A stretch of 64,000 nucleotides of DNA from Treponema sp. (GCA_022010055.1 CP091737.1:806001-870000), one strand, 5' to 3'. Positions 1-9,915 are shown, counted from the first letter of the stretch. Notes: generated from the letters alone by a model not told the origin. Translations and numbers: made by a program.

Positions 1-422
1 AGGTTCGCTCCGTTGTCCGGAAGGGTTGCCGCGACCGCCCAGCCGGACACGCCTTCCGCTGCTATTGCATTTGATCTGAAATTTGAAATGGAGCAGTCCG
101 TGTTGTCCCATGTGAATGTGTCAGTTCCTTCGTACTCTGCGTTGAGTTTTTTTAGCGCGCCTTTGAGCGCAGAATTTGAATCAGGGAAAACGTCTTTTTC
201 GTAAAGCTTCAGCACAAGGTCAACCGGAACAAAACTGTGCTTAAAGTGGTAGGACATTCCGTCCGGTGTGTAGCCTGAGACATTGAATCCTTCCGGAATG
301 TCTAGCGAATATCCGAAGTCGCTGTCTGTCACTTCCTCTGCGTTTAGATATGCAGGAATCAATGTGCATAAAAGAAATATCGCCGCCGCTGAAAAGATTG
401 TAAGAATTCTGCTTCTTGTCAT
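1..422 (-). CDS. secreted hypothetical protein, 5' part only (cut by window start)
   Basis: An open minus-strand frame runs without a stop from an ATG at 422-420 to the window edge. The first ~28 residues look like a signal peptide: MTRSR, then a hydrophobic stretch (ILTIFSAAAIFLLCTLI) and a likely cleavage after AYLNA. The mature part (EEVTDSDFGYSLDIPEGFNV and onward) is a soluble-looking exported domain of at least 110 residues. An AGGAG ribosome-binding site lies six bases before the ATG. It is divergent from the pseudouridine synthase, with 31 bp between start codons. I do not recognise the family. Exported location is inferred; function is unknown. Confidence 0.7.
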   Translation of the reverse strand, partial: MTRSRILTIFSAAAIFLLCTLIPAYLNAEEVTDSDFGYSLDIPEGFNVSGYTPDGMSYHFKHSFVPVDLVLKLYEKDVFPDSNSALKGALKKLNAEYEGTDTFTWDNTDCSISNFRSNAIAAEGVSGWAVAATLPDNGAN

Positions 423-453
423 TTTTGTTCTCCTGTCTTATATTTATTGTCGG

Positions 454-1068
454 ATGAAAAATATACCAATCTTATTTGAAAATGACGAAATTCTTGTGAT
501 TAATAAACCTTCGGGAGTTCCTGTTCAGGGCGGACAGGGAATCTTGCATCCTTTGGATAAAGAGCTTGCGGTTCAGGCTGGCTATCCGGTTTTTCTTGTC
601 CACAGGCTTGACCGCGATACGAACGGACTTATGCTGGTTGCAAAATCTGCCGCGGCGGCTTCTAAATGGACTAAGCTTATCGGCGGAAAACTGGTGCGGA
701 AGGAATACACCGCGCTGTGCGTTGGAAAATTGAATGCGAAAAAGGGAACAATCAGGACTGCGGTGGTTCAGCATGGAGATGAAAAGCCGGCTGTGACGCA
801 TTTCCAGGTTGTTGATGAAAAAGAAATTTTTTATGGGGACCAGAAGATTGTGCTTTCAACTGTGAAACTTCAGCTTGAAACCGGGCGCATGCACCAGATT
901 CGAATCCATCTGGCAAAACAGGGATGTCCTATTGCGGGCGACGACAAGCACGGAAATTTTAAAATGAATAAAATCTTAAGGAAGGCCGCCGGAATAAAAA
1001 CTCTTCAGCTGACTTCAAGCCGTCTTTCTGTTCCGCTGGAAGGGCGTGAGTGTGTTTTTGAGATTTAG
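454..1068 (+). CDS. RluA-family RNA pseudouridine synthase
   Basis: This 204-residue protein converts uridine to pseudouridine in rRNA or tRNA. The family signature HRLDRDTNGLMLVAK near residues 50-64 contains the catalytic aspartate, and the motif GRMHQIRIHLA near residue 145 is the usual C-terminal RluA motif. There is no N-terminal S4 domain, so it resembles the short RluA/RluC-like members; the target position cannot be assigned. The start is the ATG at 454 (MKNIPILFENDEILVINKPSG), which matches family N-termini. An upstream in-frame ATG at 283 would read through the signal-peptide region of the opposite gene and is unlikely. Confidence 0.85.
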   Translation: MKNIPILFENDEILVINKPSGVPVQGGQGILHPLDKELAVQAGYPVFLVHRLDRDTNGLMLVAKSAAAASKWTKLIGGKLVRKEYTALCVGKLNAKKGTIRTAVVQHGDEKPAVTHFQVVDEKEIFYGDQKIVLSTVKLQLETGRMHQIRIHLAKQGCPIAGDDKHGNFKMNKILRKAAGIKTLQLTSSRLSVPLEGRECVFEI

Positions 1069-1166
1069 CAGAATCGCCCGGATGCCGTTTTTTTACTTAA
1101 TCCGAAAATTGAATTGGCGGAAACAAAAATAAAGCGGAATCACTATATGAAAAATTCGACTATTTA

Positions 1167-1195
1167 TTGACATTATTTAAAATTAGAATTATAGT
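1167..1195 (+). promoter_or_regulatory. sigma-70 type promoter of the rimP-nusA-infB operon
   Basis: TTGACA at 1167-1172 and TATAGT at 1190-1195 are separated by exactly 17 bp, close to housekeeping consensus. Transcription would start near 1202 and give an ~80-nt leader before rimP that includes the hairpin at 1227-1247. Confidence 0.8.
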
Positions 1196-1226
1196 TACCC
1201 TGTACATTTTAATAATCTTTAAAGTG

Positions 1227-1254
1227 GACTCGTCAAAGCGACGGGTCTTTTTTT
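1227..1254 (+). terminator. leader hairpin with U-run before rimP (probable attenuator)
   Basis: GACTCGTC (1227-1234) pairs with GACGGGTC (1240-1247), with one G-T wobble and a 5-nt loop, and is followed by seven T residues. This is intrinsic-terminator form placed between the promoter and the rimP start. Since rimP and nusA lie downstream, it is probably a regulated attenuator rather than a full stop. NusA acting on this hairpin is an inference from nusA operon control in other bacteria. Confidence 0.6.
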
Positions 1255-1284
1255 ATGCTGATAAAATGTTTCAAAGAGGTAAAA

Positions 1285-1743
1285 TTGGAATACGAACCAT
1301 TGGAAAAAATGCCGCATTATTCAGAATGTGCGCCATTGGTGGAAGGCCTTGGTTACACCCTTGTAGAACTTCATATTTCGCCTGCGAAAACTGTCACAAA
1401 AATCACGGCGGTTATCGCTTCAAAAGATCCTTCTGTTGATATTGGCGTAAACGACTGTTCTAAGGTTCATCACGCTCTTCTTCCGCGGCTGGAGGCGATT
1501 CTTGGAACGGAAGATACGTATATGGAGCTTACGTCGCCTGGAATGGAAAGAAATTTTAAGAATGCCGCGGAATTCTCGGTTTTTAGGGGAAGGGAAGTCC
1601 GCGTGTGGGATAAAACTGTCACTGACTGGGTTGGCGGAAAAATAGTTTCCGCGGATGAAAAATCGGTTACTTTGGAAAAGGATGGCGAAAACCAGACTAT
1701 TTCCTTTGAAAATATAGCAAAAGCAAAATTTATACACTTATAA
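1285..1743 (+). CDS. rimP: ribosome maturation factor RimP
   Basis: RimP assists maturation of the 30S subunit in the cytoplasm. The protein contains the family blocks LGYTLVELHIS, the N-terminal domain ending in the SPGMERNF motif near residue 90, and a C-terminal SH3-like barrel (VTDWVGGKIVSADEKSVTLE). I chose the TTG at 1285 because AAAGAGGT (1273-1280) precedes it at normal spacing. The ATG at 1255 sits directly on the U-run of the leader hairpin and has no ribosome-binding site. It is first in the rimP-nusA-infB-rbfA-truB operon, the standard bacterial order. Confidence 0.9.
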   Translation: MEYEPLEKMPHYSECAPLVEGLGYTLVELHISPAKTVTKITAVIASKDPSVDIGVNDCSKVHHALLPRLEAILGTEDTYMELTSPGMERNFKNAAEFSVFRGREVRVWDKTVTDWVGGKIVSADEKSVTLEKDGENQTISFENIAKAKFIHL

Positions 1744-1760
1744 AATTACGGGGGCTTAAA

Positions 1761-3234
1761 ATGTCAGAAATGGCAGAAGCAATTCGTGCTCTGATTGACG
1801 AAAAAGGATATTCAGAAGCGTCAGTTAAACAGACGATCGAAAATGCGCTCAAAGCAGCTTACAAAAGAACTTATGGAACTTTGGACAATGCGATTGTAAA
1901 ATTTGCAGATGATATGTCGGATGTTTCGATTTATTCACGAAAAACAGTTGTAGACGGTGTTTACGATCCTGTTACTGAAATTGAGCTTGAGGAAGCAAAG
2001 CGGCTTAGCGATGAAGTTGAGCTTGGCGATGAAATTGATATTCTTGAGGATCCTAAGTCGTTTGCGCGTTCGGCGGTTTCCACCGGAAAGCAGACGGCGC
2101 ATGCAGGTCTGAACGAAACTATAAAAGATTCTCTTTATAACCAGTACAAGGATAAGGTTGGCGAGCTCATAAACGGATACATACAGCGCGAGAAAAACGG
2201 AAATCTTTTTGTCGACCTTGGAAACGGAGGACGCCTTGAAGGTTTTCTTCCTTCAAAATACCAGTCTCCGCGCGAAACTTATGAGCAGAATGACAGAATC
2301 AAGGCTGTTATCGTGGAGCTTAAAAAAACTCAGACAGGACTTCAGCTTGTTCTTTCTCGCTCTGATCCGCGCCTTGTTGAAATCACAATGGAGCTTGAGA
2401 TTCCTGAAATTGCCGATGGAACTGTAAATTGAAAAATGCGTGCGCGATGCAGGCTACAGAACTAAAATGGCTGTATCTACAACGCGTGAAGATGTTGATC
2501 CGGTTGGAGCCTGCGTAGGAACAAAAGGAGCCAGAATCCAGACTGTTATCCGCGAGCTTCTTGGCGAAAAAATCGATGTGCTTCGTTACGACCCTAATCC
2601 TGCTGAATTTATTAAGAACGCGCTTTCTCCGGCCCAGGTTGACCGCGTTGTGATTCTTGATGAGGTGAAGCGTCAGGCGCTTGCTATTGTTGAAGAATCT
2701 CAGTTTAGCCTTGCAATCGGAAAACAGGGACAGAACGTGCGTCTTGCGAACCGCCTTTGCGACTGGTCAATCGATGTGAAGACTCAGGAACAGTGCGAGG
2801 GAATGGATCTTTCTGAAAAGGCTACGACACAGGCTGCCCTTAATCTCTTTAAGAATGATGAGGCGGAAGATGAGGATATTACGACAATCGCCGAGCTTTC
2901 CGGTGTTGATGAACGCGTCGTTGATATTCTGAAGTCAAATGGCATAGAAGATATTGTTCAATTTATTGAAACTTATGACAACGGTTCTTTGGAAAAGATT
3001 GAAGGTCTCAAAAAAGAAGAGATTGATGCGGTTTACAATCTTATTAAAGAAAACGTTGAATTTGTTGATGAGGATGGAAAGGAAGTTGCTCCTGTTGCTC
3101 CGGAAGAAACTGAGCCAGAACATCACGAAGAAGAAAAATATTATTGCCCGGAATGTGGAGCGGAAATTACGCTCGATATGGATCACTGTCCAAAATGTGG
3201 CATTGAATTTGAATTTACAGAAGATGAGGAATAA
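1761..3234 (+). CDS. nusA: transcription termination/antitermination factor NusA, frame broken
   Basis: NusA binds RNA polymerase and controls pausing, termination and antitermination. The first frame (residues 1-223) has the N-terminal polymerase-binding domain and an S1 domain (INGYIQREKNGNLFVDLGNG). The second frame carries the KH domains (VGACVGTKGARIQTV, FSLAIGKQGQNVRLA). The frames join at about 2426-2429 by a small indel in an A/T run, which I read as a sequence error. The C-terminus has a helix-hairpin-helix-like repeat and then an unusual zinc ribbon with two CxxC pairs (CPECG, CPKCG). The C-terminal ribbon is not in Escherichia coli NusA. GGGGGC upstream is the probable ribosome-binding site. 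Confidence 0.9.
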
Positions 3235-3243
3235 GGATACAGA

Positions 3244-6101
3244 ATGGCTGAAGAATCAGAAAAAAAACAGACATTTGTTGTTCATAAAAAGCAGGCTGAC
3301 AACACGCCTCGTACGGTAGCGGCTTCAAATGCGAATAATGCCGGAGTTGCAAAGAAAAAAGTTGTTGTAGTAAAAAAACGTCCTGCAGGACCGGAAAATT
3401 CTGCGCCAAAGCCTGAGAACGCCAAAAAAGACGGCGTAAGGGTAGTTGTAAAAAAAGCGGATGGCGGAGCGCCGGCAGCTGCTGGAAACAGAAATGCCCA
3501 GCAGCAGGCTCAAAAACCTGCTGCGCAGAGACAGGCCGCTTCGGCGCAGAATGGAAACCAGTATTCTCGTAATGAGAATCGTTCCCAGTCTGATAACCGT
3601 ACGCAGCACAGGACTTATGAGCTGAACACAGCTCGTCCTAATGTAAAGGCAGGAAATCTTTCGGATTTTGGAAACCGCGACCGCAACAGAAATGGTTATG
3701 GCCGCAACGGATATGGTAACGGTGGTTATGGAAACCGTCAGGGCGGCTATCAGAACCGTGAAGGCGGCGGATTTACCGGAACACAGGCTCGTCAGGGCTA
3801 CCAGAACCGCAATCAGGACGGAAACCGGCAGGGCGGAGGATTCCAGAACCGCAACGGTCAGGGCGGAGGTTTCCAGGGAAACCGGCAGGGCGGTGGATTC
3901 CAGAACCGCAATGGTCAGGGCGGAGGATTTAACCGTGGACCAAGATTCGGTGGCGGTCAGCCGGGCGGATTCCGCATGGGCGGCGGCGCAGGCGCGCCAG
4001 TTCCTGCTATGATGCAGGGAAAAGCTCCTGCAAAAAAAGCATTTAAAGGCAAAAAACAGGTTTATAACCGAAAAGACCAGGAACAGTACGACGATAATCT
4101 TTTTGAAACAAAGAAGAAGGTTGAGACACCGGCTTCTGTTGTTCCAAAATCGATTGAAATCATGGAAACTGTTTCAATTTCAGACCTTGCAAAGAAAATG
4201 AATCTTAAGGCTTCTGAAATCATCGGAAAACTTTTTTCAACTTATGGCCAGATGGTCACAATCAACGAGTCTATAGACAAGGATACCGCGGAACTCATTT
4301 GCGGAGAATATGGCTGCGAAGTGAAAGTTGTTTCTTTGTATGATGAGACTGTAATCAAGGGTGATGAGGATATTGCTGAAAATATGCGTCCTCGTCCTCC
4401 TATTGTTACTGTAATGGGCCACGTTGATCATGGTAAGACAAAAACTCTTGATGCGATTCGCAATGCCCATGTCGCGGAAGGCGAGGCTGGCGGAATCACG
4501 CAGTCAATCGGCGCTTATTCTGTAACTACGCCGAAGGGTAAGATTACATTCCTTGATACTCCGGGACACGAGGCGTTTACGATGATGCGCGCCCGCGGAG
4601 CGCAGGTTACTGATATTGTTGTTCTTGTTGTTGCGGCTGATGACGGCGTTATGCCTCAGACACTGGAAGCTATTGCGCATGCTAAGGATGCGAAAGTTCC
4701 GATTATTGTCGCCGTAAACAAAATTGATAAGCCGGAAGCAAACCCGGATAAGGTAAAGACTCAGCTTTCTGAGCAGGGCCTTACACCGGAAGAATGGGGC
4801 GGAGACACACAGTATGTAAATATTTCCGCAAAACAGAAGATTGGAATTGACGAGCTGCTTGACGCGATTCTTCTTCAGGCGGAAATGCTTGAGCTTAAGG
4901 CGACTTACGACTGCCGTGCTGAAGGAAATCCTTGAGTCAAGAATTGACCAGGGACGCGGTGTTGTTTCTTCTGTAATCATACAGCGCGGAACCTTGAAGC
5001 AGGGCGATCCTTTTGTCGCTGGAATCTATTCTGGCCGCGTAAGGGCTATGTTTGATGACAGAGGACACCGAATTCAGGAGGCAGGACCGTCTGTTCCGGT
5101 GGAAGTTCTTGGAATGGAGGAAATGCCTAATGCAGGTGATCCTTTCCAGGTAACAGAAGACGATAAGGAAGCCCGCGCGATTTCAACAAAGCGCCAGGAA
5201 TTGAAGCGTTTTGAGGCGGCTAAAGCGGTTAAGAAGACCACACTTGAATCTCTTTACAGCGATATTGCAGCCAGCGAAGTCAAGGAATTTAAGGTTATCA
5301 TCAAGGCTGACCTTCAGGGTTCTGCGGAAGCCCTTAAAGCTTCCCTTGAAAAACTTTCAACAAAAGATATTCGTCTTGTTGTAATCCACAGTTCTGCCGG
5401 CGCGATTAATGAGTCTGATGTTACTCTTGCCGCGGCGGATTCTAATGCGATTATTATCGGATTCAATGTTCGGCCTACACCAAAGGCAAAGGCATTGGCT
5501 GATGCGGAAAAAGTCGACATCAGAAAATACAGCATTATTTACAAGTGCGTTGAAGAAATTCAGGCCGCAATGGAAGGTATGCTTGCTCCGGATACAAAAG
5601 AGCAGGTTATCGGTAATGTTGAAGTTAGAAATACGTTCAAAGTTCCTAAGGTCGGTACAATTGCCGGATGTTATGTAATCGACGGTGTTGTAAGAAGAAT
5701 TCCATGGTTCACCTTGTTCGTGACGGAATCGTAAAATATACAGGAAAAATCGCTTCCCTTAAACGCTTTAAGGATGATGCGAAAGAAGTTACAACCGGTT
5801 TTGAGTGCGGTTTAAGCCTTGAAAACTGGCAGGATATTCAGGTTGACGATACAATGGAAGTGTTTGAATACATTGAAGTTGCCCGAAAGCTTGGAGACGA
5901 GCTTCACGATGACCGCGCGGAAATGAAAAGAAGGCCAAAGAGGCTGCCGAAAAGGCGATGGCTGCTGCCGAAGCGGAAAAAGTTCACGAAGCTGAAGTTC
6001 TTGCGGCTGAAAAAGCGGCAGGAAAAGCTAAAAAAGCCGGCAAGCCAAAAGACAATGGAACTCAGTTTCCTGAAGAAGCTGGAAAAGGAGCTGCTGAATA
6101 A
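3244..6101 (+). CDS. infB: translation initiation factor IF-2, frame broken three times
   Basis: IF-2 is the GTPase that delivers initiator tRNA to the 30S subunit. G1 is GHVDHGKT, G2 falls around GGITQSIG, G3 is DTPGHEAF and G4 is NKID. The N-terminal ~270 residues are low-complexity: Lys/Ala-rich, then a long Gly-Asn-Arg-Gln region with repeated QNRNGQGGGF-like units. An IF2_N domain (ISDLAKKMNLKASEIIGKL) precedes the GTPase. Frame breaks occur near 4925, 5698 (one A missing) and 5927 (one A missing). After correction the protein ends with a Lys/Ala/Glu-rich tail and TAA at 6099-6101, overlapping the rbfA start codon. The breaks are probably sequence errors, because the gene is essential. 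Confidence 0.92.
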
Positions 6102-6529
6102 TGGGTCAGTATCGAATGGAACGGCTTAATGCCCAGCTTAGGGAGGAAATCTCCAAGCTGATTCTTGAAGGCGAGATAAGGGATCCGCGTGTAATCGGAA
6201 AAAAAGGCTTGAAAGAAGCCAGAATGGACGTTGCTCCGTTCCTTTCCGTAAACCGCGTTGAAGTAAGCCAGGATTTGAGCTATGCGAAGGTTTTTGTTTC
6301 AAGTTTTGCAAGCGATGATATGCTTGAAGACGGCGTTGCAGGATTAAATAATGCGGCCGGATTTATCCAGTCATCAATTGCAAAGAAAATGCGCATAAGA
6401 AAATTTCCAAAGCTGACTTTCTTTGTTGATTCCGGCATGAAAGAAGGCTTCCACATGGTTCAAAAATTGAACGAGCTGGAAGCGGAGTCAAAAGCCCGCG
6501 AAGCGCAGAATCCTGATGAATCAGAATAG
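6101..6529 (+). CDS. rbfA: 30S ribosome-binding factor RbfA
   Basis: RbfA is a KH-fold protein that binds the 30S subunit and helps 16S rRNA 5' end maturation, also in cold adaptation. The 142-residue protein starts MGQYRMERLNAQLREEISKL and contains the family stretches DLSYAKVFVS and LTFFVDSGM. Its ATG overlaps the corrected infB stop (TAATG), so the two are translationally coupled. It carries a short charged C-terminal tail beyond the core and overlaps the truB start by 14 bases. Confidence 0.92.
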   Translation: MGQYRMERLNAQLREEISKLILEGEIRDPRVIGKKGLKEARMDVAPFLSVNRVEVSQDLSYAKVFVSSFASDDMLEDGVAGLNNAAGFIQSSIAKKMRIRKFPKLTFFVDSGMKEGFHMVQKLNELEAESKAREAQNPDESE

Positions 6530-7577
6530 AATTGTTCTTCTTGCAAAAAAGCCGGGGCTTACAAGTTTTTCAAGTCTTTTTACGGTCAAGCACGCTTTTA
6601 AGACTTCAAAAGTCGGACACACAGGAACTCTTGACAGTTTTGCCGCCGGACTTCTTGTTGTGTGCGTAGGTTCATTGACGCGCCTTGCAGGAAGAATAAC
6701 TGAGTTTGGAAAAACTTACAGGGCTGTAATAAAATTCGGAGAGGAAACAGATACCCTTGAATGTACCGGAAATGTTGTGCGCACTGCGCTTCTTCCCACA
6801 GAAGCGCAGCTTGCCGCGGCTGTAAAAAAATATACTGGAAAAATAATGCAGCAGCCGCCGACTTTCAGCGCAATACATATTGACGGAAAGCGCTCTAGCG
6901 ATTTGGCTCGCAGCGGTAAGTCTGCTGAAATTCCTTTCCGCCAGGTAGAGGTTTTTTCCTCGGAAATTCAGGAGATTATGTTCGCCGGAACTTCGGATTC
7001 AGATTCAGAAAATGATAAAAAACGTGTTCTTGCCTGCTGCATAGAATTTTCAGTTTCAAAAGGAACATATATCCGTTCCCTTGCCAGGGATATTGCCATC
7101 GAATGTGGAAGCGCAGGGCATCTGGTAGGACTTCTCCGCACAAAAGTTGGAAATTTTTGCCTTGAAGATGCCGCGGGCTTTTCAGACCTGGAAGAATTTA
7201 ACATTGAAAATGCATTTATTGCCGCGGAAAAAACAAGGCGGATAGAGCAGGTTTCCATCGAAAATAAAAAAAATAATATCCGCATAAAAGCTGAGCCTGA
7301 TGAATCGGAGCGTGAGCTTGAAAATCAATGTGTAAAAAAATCAGTTCCAATGACAAAAGAGCTCGCTTCTCTGTGTGGTTTCGGTAGCCTTGTTCTTGCG
7401 GAAGGAAAAAGCGTCCTTTTTGAAAACGGCGCAAAACTTCACAGCGATATGTTCACGACATCTCCATTTGAAATAAAAGAAAAAAACGCCGCTGTTTTTA
7501 CTCTTTCAGGAGATTTTAAGGGGCTTCTGGAAAAGAATGAAAAAGGCTATTTTACTTATTCATTTGTTGTTCATTAA
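6516..7577 (+). CDS. truB: tRNA pseudouridine-55 synthase TruB
   Basis: TruB makes pseudouridine 55 in the T-loop of tRNAs. The catalytic motif GHTGTLDSFAAGLL (aspartate near residue 41), KTYRAVIKFGEETDT and the substrate-binding stretch QQPPTFSAIHIDGKRSSDLA are all present, as is the late motif KGTYIRSLARDIA. At 353 residues it is longer than most TruB proteins because of an extended C-terminal part after the LVGLLRTKVG motif. It is the last gene of the rimP operon, overlapping rbfA at its start and converging by four bases on the DEAD-box helicase at its end. Confidence 0.93.
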   Translation: MNQNRIVLLAKKPGLTSFSSLFTVKHAFKTSKVGHTGTLDSFAAGLLVVCVGSLTRLAGRITEFGKTYRAVIKFGEETDTLECTGNVVRTALLPTEAQLAAAVKKYTGKIMQQPPTFSAIHIDGKRSSDLARSGKSAEIPFRQVEVFSSEIQEIMFAGTSDSDSENDKKRVLACCIEFSVSKGTYIRSLARDIAIECGSAGHLVGLLRTKVGNFCLEDAAGFSDLEEFNIENAFIAAEKTRRIEQVSIENKKNNIRIKAEPDESERELENQCVKKSVPMTKELASLCGFGSLVLAEGKSVLFENGAKLHSDMFTTSPFEIKEKNAAVFTLSGDFKGLLEKNEKGYFTYSFVVH

Positions 7578-8710
7578 AGTTCCGGAGCCTGAACTTTTCC
7601 GTTTCTTATTTCTTTAGGAAAAACTTTTATTCCAAGCTTTTTTTCAAGCGCGGCAAACGCGTTCATCTCGTATTCGTCTCCAATCACCAGGTTTATTCCG
7701 GTTTTTCCGGCTCTTGCGGTTCTTCCTGCCCTGTGGATAAAAAAATCTGAGTCAGAGGGCAAATCCATCTGGATTACGTGCGTTATTCCGTTTATGTCAA
7801 GTCCGCGCGCTCCAAGGTCGCTTGTTATAAGAATCCGTTCTTTTCCGCTTCGGAATCTGTCTATTGCCATTTTTCTTGCCTGCTTTTCAGCTTTTGCATA
7901 AAGGCAGGCGCACTGAACCTTTTTAAACTTCAGTTTTGACCAGATATTTTCAACCTGGTCGGCGCGGCTTGCAAAAATAAGCGCTTTTTCCGGATTTTCT
8001 GCCGCAATGAATTTTCTTAGGACGTTGATTTTGTCCCTTGATTCCGCATAAATTGCCCAGTGCGTTATGTTTTTAGAAAGCACATTCTCTTTTGGAAGAA
8101 TCTCAATCTCTGCGCCGGAAAAGAATTTTTTAGTTCCAGCGTCAACTGTCGCCGTGCAGGCGATAATCTGGGCGTTCTCAGGAACAAGATTTTTAAGCTC
8201 CGCGCATTCATCTGCGAGTTCTTTTTTTACAAGACGGTCGGCTTCATCAAAAACAATCGCATTTATATGCTGGGTTTTAAGTTTTTTTAGCCGGATAAGT
8301 TCAACAAGCCTTGCCGGCGTTCCGATGACAATTTCCGGTTTTTCTTTTAAAACTTCTGTCTGCCGTTTTATTGGCGCTCCGCCGATAAAAAGCGCTGTTT
8401 TTAGTCCGGTTATGCTTTGCGCCGCCATTTTAATCTGCGATGAAAGCTCAAAAGTCGGTGCGCAAACTATAATCCTTGGATGTTTTTCATTCGGATTTTC
8501 AGTTTCCTTTGCTTTCTGTAGCCTTGCGATGAGCGGCAGCAGATATGCAAATGTTTTTCCAGTTCCAGTTTCAGACTGAAAAATAAGATTTTTTCCTTCC
8601 ATAAGAATCGGAATAACTTTTTGCTGAACTTTTGTAGGTTCTGTTATGTTCTGTGTGTCGAGTTTTTCTAAAAGATTTGCCGGAAGCAAGTTAAAAATAT
8701 TTTCAGTCAT
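7574..8710 (-). CDS. DEAD-box ATP-dependent RNA helicase
   Basis: A 378-residue DEAD-box helicase with a minimal two-RecA-domain core. Motifs in order are the Q-motif region (EPTKVQQKVIPILMEGKN), motif I SETGTGKT, Ia APTFELSSQ, Ib GTPARL, II DEAD, III TAT, then in domain two RGLD and motif VI HRAGRTARAG. There is no long C-terminal RNA-binding tail, so a role in RNA or ribosome remodelling is likely but the substrate is not evident. It is divergent from the glycosyltransferase, and the 49-bp gap contains an 8-bp inverted repeat. Confidence 0.92.
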   Translation of the reverse strand: MTENIFNLLPANLLEKLDTQNITEPTKVQQKVIPILMEGKNLIFQSETGTGKTFAYLLPLIARLQKAKETENPNEKHPRIIVCAPTFELSSQIKMAAQSITGLKTALFIGGAPIKRQTEVLKEKPEIVIGTPARLVELIRLKKLKTQHINAIVFDEADRLVKKELADECAELKNLVPENAQIIACTATVDAGTKKFFSGAEIEILPKENVLSKNITHWAIYAESRDKINVLRKFIAAENPEKALIFASRADQVENIWSKLKFKKVQCACLYAKAEKQARKMAIDRFRSGKERILITSDLGARGLDINGITHVIQMDLPSDSDFFIHRAGRTARAGKTGINLVIGDEYEMNAFAALEKKLGIKVFPKEIRNGKVQAPEL

Positions 8711-8720
8711 AGTTAAAAAT

Positions 8721-8750
8721 ATAGCATATAAGACTTTTTTATGCTATAAT
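8721..8750 (+). promoter_or_regulatory. promoter -10 with overlapping inverted repeat upstream of glycosyltransferase
   Basis: ATAGCATA (8721-8728) and TATGCTAT (8740-8747) form a perfect 8-bp inverted repeat that overlaps TATAAT (8745-8750). The ATG of the glycosyltransferase follows the hexamer after nine bases, so the transcript would be almost leaderless. The inverted repeat could be an operator for one or both divergent genes; this is inference. Confidence 0.5.
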
Positions 8751-8759
8751 CTGGAAATT

Positions 8760-9879
8760 ATGAAGATTGGTATAGATACCTTTGGTTGTGACCATGCAAG
8801 GTCTGGTTTGGGAACTTATCTTCTCTCTTTTGTGGCGAACCTTTCAAAAATTGAAGGCATCGAAATTGAGCTTTTTGGACCCGAACTTGACAGGTTTACG
8901 TATAATTCAGGAAAGGATATTCCTTTTGAGTCGGTTTCCACCGGCAATTCTTTAAGCGCCGAACGTCTTTGGCATTTTACTAATTCCGGAAATTTGTGGC
9001 CTCAAGAAAATATGATGTTGTGTTTTATGAGGCGCCGGAAAAAGTCTTGCCGATTAGTTTTAAAGTTCCGGGAATTGCTGTTGTAAATACGGTTCTTTCC
9101 AATCTTATTGAAGGAAAAAAAGACTGGATTCAAAAGCTTCAGATAAAACGGGGTCTTCTAAAAGTTCAGAAAATCATCGCGGCCAGCTGCTATATCCGGG
9201 ATGACCTTGTTTCCCACGGAATCGACAGGGAAAAAATCGAGGTTGTCTACAACGGAATTGACCATAAGCTTTTCTATCCGCAGATTGATGTTACCGATGA
9301 TGTTGTTGATATAAAGCCTTTTGCAATAAAGAAGCCTTATTTTATTTATGGTTCAAGGCTGTCTGGACCTGAAAAAAAGCACATTGAGCTTATAAAGCGT
9401 TTTCGCTTTTTAAAAAACGGACAGGACTTCCACACAGGCTGGTTCTTGCCGGAAGCGACGGACCTTTTTCTTCGGATGTGCATAAAGAGGCGTTTAATTC
9501 AGAATTTGCCTCGGATATTTTTTTGACCGGATATTTTCCGCATGAAAGTTTTTCTCAGCTTTATGCGGGTGCTGAAGCCCTTGTTTTTCCTTCTGTCTGC
9601 GAGGGAGTGGGGCTTCCTGTTTTGGAGGCTATGGCTACAGGAATTCCTGTCGGCTGTTCAAATGCGTGCGCTCTTCCGGAAATCGGAGGCGATGCGGCGC
9701 TTTATTTTGATGCGGATAATATTATAGATATTGCCTGCACTCTTGAAAAGCTCGCTGCCGATAAAAAGCTGCGCGAAAAACTTGTTAAAAAAGGAATTGA
9801 ATGGTCGGCAAAATTTAACTGGGAAACAACAATCGCAAAAACAATCGGGATTGCAAGAAGTCTTGCTGATAATAAGTAG
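8760..9879 (+). CDS. GT4-family glycosyltransferase, frame broken twice
   Basis: A retaining GT-B glycosyltransferase that probably adds a sugar to an envelope lipid or polysaccharide. The N-terminal domain starts MKIGIDTFGCDHARSGLGTY, with the glycine-rich loop typical of GT4 enzymes. The C-terminal domain has PHESFSQLYAGAEALVFPS and EGVGLPVLEAMATGIPV, the family EX7E-type nucleotide-sugar site. The frame is broken at 8990-8992 (AAA, one A missing) and 9412-9417 (A6, one A missing); restoring them gives one ~374-residue protein. Donor and acceptor cannot be inferred from the sequence. It stands alone, ending at a bidirectional terminator shared with clpX. Confidence 0.85.
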
Positions 9880-9880
9880 A

Positions 9881-9914
9881 AATAAAAAAGGGCGGCCGTC
9901 CGCCCTTTTTTATT
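9881..9914. terminator. bidirectional intrinsic terminator
   Basis: AAAAAAGGGCGG and CCGCCCTTTTTT form a near-perfect palindrome with a short loop. It lies between the convergent glycosyltransferase and clpX and can work in both directions because each arm ends in an A or T run. Confidence 0.9.
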
Positions 9915-9915
9915 T

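Noticed and set aside
283..453. Longer N-terminus for the pseudouridine synthase
   Set aside because: The upstream frame overlaps a convincing signal-peptide gene on the other strand and does not match family N-termini; the ATG at 454 does.
1167..1439. Small protein gene overlapping the leader and start of rimP
   Set aside because: It starts within the promoter, runs out of frame across rimP and has no ribosome-binding site or family similarity.
4920..5935. Programmed frameshifting or separate proteins in infB
   Set aside because: Three breaks in one essential gene, and the same type of A/T-run break across unrelated genes, fit sequencing error better than regulated slippage.
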